A DNA stretch of 64,000 bases from Isoetes taiwanensis (taxonomy: Eukaryota; Streptophyta; Lycopodiopsida; Isoetales; Isoetaceae). The notes below the pieces were generated by a model that did not search any database, was not told the origin of the DNA, and was given only the letters and a program-made list of their open reading frames with translations. The stretch spans positions 1,438,938 to 1,502,937 of the forward strand of contig JAJEKV010000020.1 in NCBI GenBank assembly GCA_021234155.1. Direction: 5' to 3'. A program made the position numbers and the translations under genes. Each line of letters begins with the position of its first letter. Position 1 is the stretch's first letter. Of this stretch, positions 1-11,496 are shown one piece after another.

Positions 1-1640
1 AGAGAAGGGAGACCTATTTGGAGTTCAGGTAGATATTCCAGGAGCTTGGCCTTTCCAAAAAGGCCCCTATTGTTCTCTGAATACTCAAAAATAGCTGGAT
101 CATTCGGCCTCTAACAGATTATCAGAATGAAATCTGCTAAAAATGATCTAAAGCTAAATACAGTAGAAGAAAAATAGAAACCAACAGGCGACTTTCTAAA
201 GGACCAAAGCTAGAGGCGGAAATCTGTTACCGCTCGTTGTGCACAACAGTTTGAGATTTCCATTCCGATGTAGAATTCAAAAAACATTAACTCAGAAAGA
301 GACACAGTATAGGGAAAAAAAAAATCTGAATGGTTATGCAACAAAACAACTACAGGAGGATTTGGCAAGACAGCATGTTTTCAGGATTTAGAATGAGCAA
401 GAAAATACAATGTCAATGAAACTACTCACAAACTTCAATAACATCATATCCAAGAAATAATTCTTCATGCTTATGCAGGAAGTCTCGTACTAAATATAAG
501 CCGCATATGACTACAATAAGGAAAAACGAAATGGTTTAAGATGGAACAAAAATCCAAGCCAGAGCAAAAGAGAGAACAAACTTTCAAATAGAGAACAACC
601 TTTTAGAAACAAACATGAAAAAACAAAGGACGATCTTCTAGAGATTGAGAACGAAAAAACAATGAATCTATAAACTACAAACTGCTAGATGGAAACAAGC
701 CTATAATTTAAGCAACCCATCTACAACTGGAGAATCCAGTAAGCAACTAGAAATACAGGATAAAGTAGGAAGACAAAACACAAAAAGAAGGAACGCTCAA
801 GAGGAAGGCCGATGATGAAAACCTAGAATTGATGAAATATATAACCTGTAAAAAATGTCGCGGTTTTTGTTTATATAGTTATCAGATATTTGGATCCAAC
901 TTTTCGTAATACATAACCTCCAAGGGAGCTTGTGAAAGATTCATAACATAATTTGTAATAGATATATGTGAGCAAATATAGTCAGCAAGCAACAATTCAT
1001 CATGGAAAAATAGATCGTGTAATCAAAGTGCATGCAAGTAACATTTGAAGAAGAAAATTATATAATGGCTGAAGAAATATTTCACATGTCTAGGTTAATT
1101 CATGTGGTTTAGAATATTCAATGGTTTGTATGAGTTGCATTTTAGTTTGATCATACATATATATATATGAAGTTTGAAGAGAAAATAACTCGGTCCAATG
1201 AAATTGGAGCCACTTTTTTTGTTTGAAATGCAGGCTTTTCATTCATATATAAAGCAGTGACAATTTTCCAAACTTTTCCTATTTATTTGATGCTATTTAT
1301 TTGAGACAAGCTCCTGTTGACACGTGGTAAAAAAAAAAAGGGGGTTAGGGCAGAAACCTTTGCTTCGAAGCAAAGCTGACCCTGCTCCGGGGGAGGGTAT
1401 GCTTCTTCCAGACTCCTGTTTTGCGCATGACGGTGTGTGCCCGTGTTTTGTTTCTCAGCTTCCGCCTCCAGACACGGCTTTGGGAATGTTCTTATCTGAA
1501 GAGGCCATACACTTCATTTTGTTTCTCGGATCCATTTATTTTTTCTCTGATTCAAGCCTGTTGCGGTTCTTGACGTATCTGCAGCTTTTGGGCACATTTA
1601 CTGTATCAAAGAGATATGATAGCCAAATCAGAATGCTACA
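1..1640. other. AT-rich stretch, no gene seen
   Basis: I see no convincing coding region here. The sequence is AT-rich, with a short AT microsatellite near 1157-1168 and a G-box-like CACGTG near 1321-1326, about 320 bases ahead of the first coding-like block. A 116-codon open frame beginning at 1324 has no family resemblance and no ATG start. Confidence 0.5.
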
Positions 1641-2630
1641 ATGGCGTGTTCGAGAGCTCTGGCGTGGATTGTGAGCGACGAATTGGATGAGAAACTTGGC
1701 TTATGGACCAAGTAAGCGCGAGTTTGAGTGAACCAGGCTAGAGCATACGCCATCAGCACGGACAGAGACTCTTGTGTTTTGGGTTTGGCGGGTTTTCCCA
1801 TTTGGCAGGTTGAAGCTCTAATACAACGACCTTGGCTGAAGGCTTTTCATAAAATCATATTTTAATCTAGAGAATGACGCTCTACTCTTATTGCAGAACT
1901 TAGCGGGACATGCAATATCACAGGCAGTACATGAAATTGCAGTGGCACTGCGAGAAAGAGTGCAGACCCCTCCTGAGAAGTTTGTAAGTGGTCTCCAATC
2001 CAAGTCTCCAGTATGGCAACAGGCTAGAAAGCAGGCATCTCATGCTGACGACGACATGACTCAAAAAGGTGATAAAACTTGCATTTCTTCTCTTTTCACT
2101 GATCATTATCACTATTTTCTTCCTGTTTCTTAGCATATACATAAAGTAACGTTTGTGATTTGCTGCTCGTTCTGCATGTCTCCTAAAATCACTTAAGCTA
2201 TCACGTGCTGAGTTTTGGATCATCACTATATCTATGCAGGTATCCCATCAGCAAGAAGCACCAAGACGCCTACAGCCAGTGCACAGGCAACAAGGATTTA
2301 TAAACCCGAATACTACTGAGAAGGACAAACATAAGGATGTTGGAAGCACTTTGCAGACTTTAGAGTCAGTTCGAGAAGAAAAGAAGGGTTCTCATTCTGA
2401 TAAAAATCAAAAAGGTCAGTTTGATTCTGACAAACATGAAAATATATCTGGCAGAGGCTTGCAATCAGTGAATTCAAAAGTAGAGTCCCAAAAGCATTCC
2501 TTTGGAGAGGCTCCAAAATTGCATTCTCGTTTGCAATATCAGCCTATTGGGAACTCAGGACAGCAGCACTCATCTGCTTCCTCTAATGTCCAACGTAGGA
2601 GTGATATCTTGCAGGATGGGGTTACTTAGG
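1641..2630 (+). CDS. Possible host-gene exons, product unknown
   Basis: I do not recognise this gene. Three coding-like blocks are visible. The first opens at an ATG at 1641 and reaches a good donor (gtaagc) at 1712. The second starts after an acceptor at 1896 and runs to a donor at 2069. The third starts after an acceptor at 2239 and encodes a polar stretch rich in Q, S and K up to a stop at 2627-2629. The phases do not join cleanly: splicing block 1 to block 2 gives an early stop, and block 2 to block 3 enters another frame. Either the splice sites I chose are wrong or the gene is decayed. No signal peptide or known domain can be seen. Confidence 0.25.
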
Positions 2631-2633
2631 TGA

Positions 2634-3324
2634 GTTCCTAAAGTCCCATTTCATTTGAGAAAAAAGGAGTATTTTGGCCAATGGATCTTTGGAGGTTTGA
2701 TTCCTGTTACATCTCCAGAACATTTTGTTGAGATTCATCTACACGTTCCTGCTTCTATGTCAAAGATGAATTTGGTATTCCATGACCCAGATCCTAAAGT
2801 GCGTAACAGATTCCGTTACCATTGAACGTGCCATAAGCTTACATTAGCATTGTTGCAGATAATCTTAAGAAGCTAAAGGCAACCTTCAGTGCCATGATAG
2901 ATTCTGTTCCTGGAGAAAAGTTTGGAGTCCCTTATCAGTAGCATTCTCAGAGCTAGATCAAGAAAGAAAAACTGGTACTTCTTTATTTATTCTTAAGCGT
3001 GACTTCTTGCAGTGATGTTCATGCATAAGAACATGGCATATTGGTCTGAATCCGATCCTGGAAGACATATGCAGCCGGGTGCCGATTATTGGCCTTCCTT
3101 GCATTTTAGGCCAGAGGTTTAACTGTAAGTTAGTTGTAGAGGATTTGAAGAAGGCAGCCAGGTTTGGGAAGAACGAAGCAGATATTGTGGAAGAGGAAGA
3201 GGTTGAAACAGAGAATGTTGAAGCTCAAGGAATCTATCATAGCTGCGGCTATGAAACCGTTTTGAAGCGAAATGTCCCCTTTGTGCCATTATGGTGGACT
3301 ACTTTATGCCCTTGCATTGCTTGA
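2634..3324 (+). pseudogene. Degenerate host-gene fragments, unidentified
   Basis: Two coding-like segments sit close together in different frames. The first (2634-2825) encodes about 60 residues that look like globular protein, with FGQWIFGG and FHDPDPK. Between the segments, near 2860-2985, another readable stretch shifts frame once. The second (3079-3324) encodes about 80 residues with an acidic run (EEEEVETENVE). I cannot assign a family. The frame changes suggest a pseudogene or badly delimited exons of the same gene as the blocks just upstream. This could instead be part of a neighbouring receptor-kinase gene, but no kinase motif is visible here. Confidence 0.25.
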
Positions 3325-3329
3325 ACGCC

Positions 3330-4311
3330 TGGATCTGCTTCATGGAGCAGTGTTATGCACTACCACTGCCCTCTTCTTTACTCCACCAATGATCTGCCTA
3401 TTCCAGGTGCTCGTTTTAATCAGCAATTTATTTCTTTGTGCTTAGACCTGTTTTAAGTTTTAATTGCAGATTCGCAGCTCTCAGACCATTGCTCCAAGCT
3501 CATACCCATCCCTGGGATTCCATCCCTGCGCCCTGCAGATCTTCCTTCCTATTTTTTCCAAAAAATGTAAAATCAGATGCAGAATCACAATTCCCACGAG
3601 TTTTTCGGCGCATCATTCCCTGTTATTGAGCCGGCCACTCTTTGCAGAGTTTGAATTTGTCCAAAGTGTATCGGTCTGCTGGAGTGCAAATGGAAAGTAA
3701 ATTTTGCTAAGTAACAAAGTGCAGCTCATTTCCAAGTTGCCAGTTTGACACTTCCAATTGCGTTTGTTTGAATTTGCATTCGTTCTGAAGAATTTCCTTC
3801 TGGGCTTTTTCCTAAAAATGCATTTAACAAAGAGTTTGTTGGTGCCGCTTTACAGTAGTATGGCAGAATCCCACCTGGTTTGGGGGATCAGTAGTAGCGG
3901 TTTCAGTGGCTTGAAATGTGCAGGTGAGTGCATGTGGTTATAACGTTTTTAATGTAAAATGTGATTACCTGTTTGTAATTTAGATTGGTCTCTAGGTCAT
4001 TCCTTGCATTCAGCTTTATGTGCAAACAGGTTATATTTATCCTTAAGAAACTGCTTGCTAAGCCTAGGCAAACACTGTATTTGTGTTTCTATCCTTGGTG
4101 TCCTTTGTTCTGCCCTGCGTTTTCTATCTGATACATTGGCTAAGCAACTTGCTGTGGATTGATAAGCATACTCAAACCCATCGTTTGTTTACATCAACAC
4201 ACTTTGTGTTCTTGAATTTAATGTCATTCTGTGCTTTCTTCTCCATATTGATATTTTGTTTCTCAATGCCATTGTATGCATCTCATTGTTGGAATTGCCA
4301 CTAGTCTGTAG
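3330..4311. other. No gene seen
   Basis: Short open frames occur on both strands without domain resemblance. The stretch is T-rich on the plus strand and could be intronic DNA between the fragments to its left and the kinase remnant to its right. Confidence 0.4.
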
Positions 4312-4744
4312 ATGTACATCAAGAGCAAAACTATCCGGGTAACTAATGATTTGAGAGCAAAAATTACTGGATTTGGAATTGCACAGCTTAGTGGAGATCT
4401 GCAATCATCTATGGTATCAGAGAATTTTCAAAGCCTCACAAAACCTGGATAGTGGAGAAATATCTGATTTAAGCAGTAATGCGAGCAGTATTAGAAAATT
4501 GGTGCGGTCTAACAGCAATAGGATTATAGGTACTCCTGGATACATGGCTCCAGAGTATTTGTCAAGGGGGGCTGTGACAACTAAAGCCAATGTTTATGCC
4601 TACGACGTTGTGCTCTTGGAGCTCTTAACAAGGCAAGAACCAATCAGTGTTCACTTTGATAAGAATGGGAAATATGTCAAAAGATCTGTTCCATACGGCC
4701 TGGAGTATCGAACCTTTGAATTTCTTAAGGACGAGGCTGCGTAA
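4312..4744 (+). pseudogene. Receptor-like kinase domain fragment (LysM-RLK-like)
   Basis: This is the C-terminal half of a plant receptor-like protein kinase, normally a plasma-membrane enzyme that phosphorylates Ser/Thr. From 4312 a frame reads through [15 protein letters not shown], the region of the DFG magnesium-binding loop, here GFG. It stops at 4450-4452. The adjacent frame then reads [14 protein letters not shown], the activation segment and APE motif, and [12 protein letters not shown], matching subdomain IX. That segment usually reads VYAFGVVLLELL, so a conserved glycine is lost. The layout recalls the LYK4/LYK5 group of LysM receptors. The frame change between the halves, the lost residues, the early stop at 4742-4744 and the lack of extracellular exons point to a pseudogene. 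Confidence 0.6.
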
Positions 4745-5040
4745 TGGTCTGGAATGGGTGCACGACACATTTGGGGCCTTTATGGATTTTGAACACAATT
4801 TCTGCGCTGCAACCAGTTGAACAAATGTCAAGAGAGTGCAGAGTAACAAGTGGCCATAAATTTGATCTCCTTATGCCAAAAGGAAAGTATTTTGGGCATC
4901 ACAGATAAGGTAAACTGCCTTCTGCATCAAAACATGTTGAGTAATTTTAGAAAGAAAACTGAGCCTAATATTTGTCCTCTTGTTGGAACAAATTTTTTGT
5001 GTGTTGCTTGTGTCCATGCAATCTACAAAAGTGGAAGGTC

Positions 5041-5084
5041 CGAGAGGCATTTCCAACAATAACGAGAGGCATTTCCAACAATAA
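5041..5084. repeat. 22-bp perfect tandem duplication
   Basis: Two adjacent identical 22-bp units, 5041-5062 and 5063-5084, starting CGAGAGGCATTTCC. It looks like a recent duplication rather than a microsatellite. Confidence 0.9.
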
Positions 5085-5483
5085 CGGGATCCAAAATATG
5101 AAATGACCTCTTCCTTTTCTTCCTTTGTGTTTTTGCTTGCTGAAGCAAGGGTACCCACAAATATAAAAATTAAACATTCAAAGCTGAACAATATGATGAT
5201 TAAACTTCATGAAGGTACAAGGCATACCCCTCCAAGTCTGCTGTGCAACTTTTATGCAACTTTTAACTATGGGGCTTAGGTGAACAACACATATAGACTA
5301 ACATTTTCAAAAACTTACCTAAGATCACATCAACCCAACAATTAAACTGTCTTATTTGGACATTGGCAATTTTAGATCACTCGGGGGGTTGGATGCATGT
5401 AATGTAGTCCATTTTCATAGTTGCGCGTTCATGCCTTGCTTCCACAATTGCAACTCCATCGCCTTGCTTAAGCATAGGGTTAT

Positions 5484-5527
5484 GACCAAATGCCAAATTT
5501 GAGAAGACCAAATGCCAAATTTGAGAA
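5484..5527. repeat. 22-bp tandem duplication
   Basis: Two adjacent copies of a 22-bp unit, 5484-5505 and 5506-5527, containing CCAAATGCCAAATTTGAGAA. It is the same length as the duplication at 5041 but unrelated in sequence. Confidence 0.9.
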
Positions 5528-5873
5528 AAGCAACACCTATGTTCTAAAGTTTCTAATTTACTGTTCTTATATGCATTGTGAAAAAACATTATTTGTTGCA
5601 CTTCTACATATTATACTACACAATAGTTTCTAATTCATAGTTCTTATCATTACAAAATATTTCAAACTTACTATTAGTTTTTTTACAATGCTTGGAACAT
5701 TTGGCATAATACCATTTTGGATGCTTGGACAATGTGATAAGCTTCATGATTCGATTATGGGATGCCAAATGTGGGTGCATGTACATATAATATCATATCA
5801 GAGTGCAATTTGAGGATGTAAATCACAACATTATTCTAACTTTGCACACATTTTCAAACCAATAAGCAAGATA

Positions 5874-6201
5874 GTGAAGAGAAATGTTCGCGGCTGTTGT
5901 CTAGTGGTTAAGCTGTTGGATATGGGTGTCCCCTGTCCAAGCTCAAATCCCACTGACCATTATTGGGTGATCATAGCCTGGTGTTTAGACCATTGGATAT
6001 GGGTGTTCCCCCGTCCAGGTTCAAAACCCACTAGCTATTGTTGCATGACATGATTGTAAAAAAAAAGGGCATCCTATAGTCATTATGGTCAGCATCCTTC
6101 TATCGTGCGGGCACTGGACACAGGGCAAAAAAAAAAGTGCAGGTTCAAATCCTGCATGTTCTAACACGTATAGATAAGTTGGTGAAGAGAAACGTTCGCG
6201 G
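5874..6201 (+). mobile_element. tRNA-derived SINE-like insertion with 20-bp direct repeats
   Basis: The body, 5894-6181, is flanked by GTGAAGAGAAATGTTCGCGG (5874-5893) and the same 20-mer with one T-to-C change (6182-6201), as expected for a target-site duplication. The body opens with a tRNA-like head: an A-box-like TGTCTAGTGG and a B-box-like GCTCAAATCCC. A second head-like block follows, with GGTTCAAAACCC, then a third B-box-like CAGGTTCAAATCCTGC near 6140. SINEs carry an RNA polymerase III promoter of this kind and are copied by LINE machinery. Tandem heads suggest a dimeric or trimeric SINE. The 3' repeat also belongs to a longer shared motif (see 7215), so the duplication could partly be ancestral. 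Confidence 0.55.
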
Positions 6202-6204
6202 TTG

Positions 6205-7214
6205 TGTGCATTGTGTCTAAGGTTTCTTTTGTGTGCTGTATATGTATATGTACAGGTGGAGTTTTGTATATATATAAAATAAAAAAGTCTGTGCTGGGTT
6301 GATCTGAGGTTGCTTTCCTCTTGATGTCCCGTTGCTTTTGTGTTTTATACTTGGTTTTGTAGAGATCAACTGGAAAAAGAAGATCAACGATTGTGAATAA
6401 AAGTTCACACTTGATATAAAAGTGAGAATGCTTAAAACATCTACATTGAGCTGCCAACCGTGAATCCATCACGTAACATATAAAAAATCTATGTTCGCTC
6501 TAATGAAGACAAAGTTGGAGTGGAGCCGAACTTGCCCGGTTTGTACAAGGGGCGCTTTAGTAGCATTGAGGCAAGGCCATCAGCCGCATCGCAGAGAGGA
6601 TTTTGATGCGGAGGATTTTGATGCCGCACTAGTTGAACCCGAATGGCGTTTTGCGGCTCATCTTTTGCACGAGTTGAAAGTGCGAGATAGAAACTTGCAA
6701 CCATGTTTCAGCTTGGCTTTTGAATCTTTTAACTTTGTTGGTAATTGTTCGAACTTATACTGCGTCCGAGCCATGAGCTTTGAGCAAGAATGAAATTGCA
6801 ATTGGACATCACACCGGTTAGGGTTGGATGGGGAACACGAACTTGGCGGTCTATCAAATTCCCCATAAATGGCCACGCTCATGACGCATTGCACAAACTC
6901 TTCCTTGGGTATGCATGCAGCTTGCAGCTTAGCAGTATGGGCATTCCCATGCCATTATGCATTCACATCAATCACATGCTGCGTCTAGAGTAAGCAGCAC
7001 TAGAGAAAATAAGCTTAGGCTTAATGGCCCCTTTGAAATTCTCATATTGGGTGTTAACTTGGTTTCTTCTGTTGTTCGGCAAGGCATTTATTTTTTTTAC
7101 GTTGCCTTCCAATTCCAAAACGTTTCTATAACTCTTTCCAGTCGCAAAATAATCAAATTTGCTCTTTTTAAGGGAAAAATTTGAGGGGGCCAAAATGCTA
7201 GACTAAATATGGAG
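6205..7214. other. Intergenic, no gene supported
   Basis: Several 60-100 codon frames overlap on both strands. The region 6500-6990 is somewhat richer in GC and includes a short duplicated GAGGATTTTGATGC, but no domain is recognisable. Confidence 0.4.
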
Positions 7215-7288
7215 TGTTCTAGCGTGTATAGACGAGTTGGGGAAGAGAAACGTTCGCGGCGGCCGATAGGCCGCCGCGATAAGTTTCT
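7215..7288. repeat. Shared 45-bp motif followed by GC-rich hairpin
   Basis: Positions 7215-7259 match 6157-6201 with few differences (from TGTTCTA through GAAACGTTCGCGG). Here the motif runs into an inverted repeat: arm 7246-7264, loop GATA 7265-7268, arm 7269-7288. The core GCGGCGGCC / GGCCGCCGC is perfect, with mismatches toward the stem base. A related GC core followed by CAATAAGTTCTTG occurs reversed near 12960-12985. It looks like a mobile-element terminus. Confidence 0.55.
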
Positions 7289-7398
7289 TGTATACATAAT
7301 TGGTGATGGAACCCTGGACTACCTCGGTCCTCGAATTCCGTCCGGTAATGCCGAGTTCTTTATTGGTGGTATTAAGAATGCCATTAAACTATAAGAAC

Positions 7399-7585
7399 TA
7401 CTAAGATACATTCGAGTTTCTTGGGTGCATGAAGCTATTAGGTTTTTGCCTTGATTTACCCCAGTGTATACAGAACTATTCTGTTTGTTTCTAGAAAAAA
7501 TGAGATTAAATCTTAAGAAGACTGCTAAGATGCATTTGAGTTCTTTGGGCGTTTGAAGCCACTAGATTTTTGTTTAATATACACT
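7399..7585. repeat. Diverged tandem duplication, about 65-bp units
   Basis: Two related stretches, about 7399-7465 and 7520-7585, share the pattern CTAAGAT.CATT.GAGTT followed by a TTTGGGC-like segment and AGATTTTTG. They are old and diverged. Confidence 0.45.
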
Positions 7586-8506
7586 AGCAAGGCAAATTCG
7601 AAAATCCTTTTGTTGCCCATCCAAACTCTCTTGTCAGAATTCATTCAGCCGGACTCTTATTTATATGATTAAAAGGGACCTTTAAGCAGATGGGATCTGA
7701 CGAGCTTGAGGGCATGTAAGAGTGGCATATGGACATGATCTTCCACATGCTGTAGAGACGCCATCAGAGAGACATCAAGATTTGGGCATATGGCTTTAAG
7801 CGGCCATAAGCTACATCATCGTATTCATTTAGTATCAACCTATATCATTGAAGGCTTCTCCTGTTGTAAGTACCCATGCTAATACCATCATCACCGGATC
7901 CCAGAGAACTAATTTCGCATGGGATTGCTCTGTCGTTTAAGTTATGCTGACGCTCAAGGCCAACACTAAACTTGTATTTCCTTTTTTGTTTGGCTATGAA
8001 ATGCGGAGATGCTATAGCCTGCTCCTGCAAACTCGGATCATGCGACCTCGTCTAAGTAATAAACCAGATCTCTGCATGCTATTATGCATCTTTTCGTCCA
8101 AAAATGCAAAGGAACCTGCGGAATTTGATGAAGCATTCATGCTTATTTCTTGATCTAAAGAACAGATACCAAATTGGTCCCTCCATAATTCTTCCTCTTC
8201 TTGATTAAAGCGTTATTACATCTTGGGTTGCCCGAAGCTTTGTTCTGTATCTTCAGCAAGCATGAAGCCAGCTAATTTCGGTGGGCAAATCCATTGTCCA
8301 CATCATGAAAAGGGACAAAACTGTTTAAAACACAGAAATCCTTTGAATTTGGCAGCACTGAGACTTGAGACTGCCGCGGAGAGAGCTACGCCAGATCATA
8401 CTCTTGACTGGATTTGCAGGCTATACCCCTGCATTCAAAGATATTAAGCGACAGATGCAGAGAGATAAATCAATACTATGACACAAAATGCCAACCACAA
8501 TCTGGC

Positions 8507-8576
8507 AAACACTGTTATAATAATCAATTGTAACACCTAATAAACACTGTTATAATAATCAATTGTAACACCTAAT
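8507..8576. repeat. 35-bp perfect tandem duplication
   Basis: Units 8507-8541 and 8542-8576 are identical, beginning AAACACTGTTATAATAATC. Confidence 0.9.
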
Positions 8577-10502
8577 GTTTATTTCGTTCATAAGTTTGAA
8601 TAAAAAACTCGGCTGCCATTATGCTTTTTCATCAGCGTGGTAGTAGCAGCAGCCCAAAACCTTAAGGACTGAAGGGCGTTCATAAAGCAGAACAAAATCC
8701 TATAAAACAGAATAGATGCGCGCTTCAAATCCCTGTGGAAATCAGTAGAGCGACTATGGCGTGCATCAAGCGCCAAGCAGAGGGACTAAATTGCCCTATT
8801 TGTCTGAAAAAATCCTGGCCCTCCATCCCAATCTGACTTGCTGATGTGGAATTTTTTGCCCCGGTACACCTCATCTTTTTTTTTGCTCCCACAATTTTAT
8901 ATGATGGAGATATAAATGATCAAGAGTAAGAACAGTTCTAGACACACTGCATGTCATAACCAAATGGTACATCAATAAATTTGGAACCCAATCTAAATAC
9001 AAGACAAGCTACTTATAAGAGAATGGACATGTTTATAACTGATGGACGAATGTTTTTAGTGGGTCACACAGGCTACCTTTAATCCATTTAAACGATATAC
9101 ACTCATAAATTTCAACTTAGTGGATGAAGCACACTGCAGATACAAGGGTCTTTTAAATTTCAACCCTTAATTGTTAAATATGCTACACAGGTTAGAAGCT
9201 TTGTACCAACAGAGATTGCATGGTTAGCTTTGACATTTAGTAAAAGCACTAAGCAACAGCTTGACTCTCTATAGCAAAATCTTGATTTTCACAAGTTGAT
9301 CACTATCTATTTGGACTATAATGAATATCTTCTGTACCAATGATCCTGTAACTCTAGGTATAAAGATTTTGCCTTCTGAGCACTTGCAACAAGTATGCTG
9401 ACAAATATATTCCATGTCACTTGACATGAGTTTCTTGTTACAAAACCAACACTTCCATGTATTCTTCCATTGATGAGTCACTTATTTTTCCAGGTTCTGC
9501 TAAATTTGAGATCTGCATATACCATTTACCAATCGAGGCAGCATATACACACAAAGTTCTACTTCAAGCTTCAACAGAAGTACTGCGTCAATATTCTTGT
9601 TCCTAAAGAAGACATCTGTATCCTTACCCAGTCAAGAATATAATTTGTAGACAGCACATTTATGCGCCAACTTGGTTACTGTATGCATAGGATATTGAAG
9701 AGCGTGATGGCATGATCCTACGTGTCTGTTTAATACTATAATGTCAAGTATTTAATGGCAGATCAAGATCTGTATTTAGAAGTTTGGAGTGCATTAGTTT
9801 CTTGACAACAGCATGCACGTTATATTGATTTAACAGGATTAGACTATCGTTTAATGTCATGATAAGAAAGTGTGGAGCACGCGGCAGTCTGTGGCACTGG
9901 CAACATATATGACTAGCTACAGAACTTGACAACCTTTTGCAGAAAGTAGGGAGTTCTGAGTTTTTCTTTGGTTGAGATGCAAGGTAGTTCAATCAGTTCC
10001 ATGCTCGTACAATAATTCCAAGCCTCAGCTCAAACTCTGGGGATCAAACAACTGGATGACAATATTTTGACATTCAAAAGGATGTTGGATGAACTCAAAA
10101 ATTGGGTCAAATAGTTATATTAAGTGGCCTGTTTTGTACCCGTCATAATTCAGTTGGCCAAATGTTAGTGTTGGGTGTTGGAAAATGTTGGGGGTTAACC
10201 AAGCAGATGCTGAAAGCTCAAAATCCGTCAGGTTGGAGTCTTTCCGCGTTCCTTTGTATGCAATGGATGGGTGTTTTTTATCTTGAGCAAAGCCAGACTT
10301 CCTCCGTAATTTCAAGCAGATGGGCCAGACTAATCCTAGTGCAGGATTTGCAGAAGCAAGCAATTCTAAAACTGACAGCTAGATGTTACCACTTACCTAG
10401 ACGGTCTGGTCAATTTTGCACTATGCACCAACTCATCGCAGATATAAAATGAGCCTTGCAGCAGAGGGGGTTATTAGTGCATTTCATGTTTAGCGAGTTA
10501 TA

Positions 10503-10530
10503 AAGACTGCAATATCAAGACTGCAATATC
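10503..10530. repeat. 14-bp tandem duplication
   Basis: AAGACTGCAATATC occurs twice in direct succession. Confidence 0.8.
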
Positions 10531-11496
10531 GAAAAGGAAGTTTCTGAAATAACCTTTGCTTTCAAATTGTACCTTGTAGTGCTGCATCTTCCCTGATAAT
10601 GGCACTATTATATACTGCAAAACTAGTGTCTAATCCGACTTCATTAACCTCCTTTCCTTTGCAAAGGAAACATCTAGATGATGTGCACTTTATGAATCAA
10701 ATATAAGAGGAGCGTGCCTCTACAACCTTGGCAAGAACTCTTGAGATGCATGCATTTATGAACTTGAATTGACTGGCCCAATAAAGGCAATCTAGCAAAA
10801 TCGTAGTGAATGTGAGCTTATTAGTCCATGCATATATGCATGTATATCATAAAGCATTCCAAGAGACATGTCTGAGCTGAAGTATCAAAGAGCAACCTTC
10901 AAGTGAATGCACAGTGTAAAAATAGAAAAATGATTGATAGAATGTGGACTCCAATGGTATTTTTTATATCAAAATGCCAGTATGAATAGACGAAATGAGA
11001 AGAGGTTAAACCATGAATGGGTTAGAACAGAAAAGACAAGAAATGGACATTGACTCAGATGAAAACGGCCGTTCTGCTTTGCTCAATTCAAAACTTACCA
11101 TCGCTGTTACTGTTGTGACAAGCAACTAAAGGAGCTGAGCCAACCACACCGCACCGCAAACATGAAATGCCCGTGTAGATTCCACAACAAACACATAGCT
11201 TCCCTTATGTTCAGCAAAGATCAACAAAACGTTAGATCAGGAAACTCCTTTACGTTAGATCGGAGAAGTGAAATAAGGAACTGCAATAAAATGCAGCCTA
11301 AACTTCATTCGCCTTTTAGGTGCCAAAACGCAATAAGCCAAAACGCAAAAGACAAAGGCAAAAGACAAAAGATAAAAGACAACTTTTCTTTCCTTTCTCT
11401 TCTAATAAATGCCCACATCGTTCAGTCTTGATAACAAACGCAAATTGCCCACATCCTTCATCCTAACTTGTTATTCAGTTCAATTCTCTTTTAATA

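Larger units (their letters stand above)
7586..11490. other. Long AT-rich intergenic region, no gene seen
   Basis: No domain-bearing frame was found. The region contains the short tandem duplications listed separately at 8507 and 10503. Around 11323-11385 there is a purine-rich run of degenerate AAAGACAAAA-type repeats, about 110 bases ahead of the lipase start codon and possibly part of its promoter or 5' leader. Confidence 0.4.

Noticed and set aside
5894-6181. A genuine tRNA gene
   Set aside because: The A and B boxes are imperfect and no complete cloverleaf with matching acceptor arms can be drawn; SINE-derived sequence fits better.
6491-6793. 100-codon frame with a short duplicated EDFDAEDFDA segment
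   Set aside because: No homology is recognisable and overlapping frames of similar length exist on the other strand.
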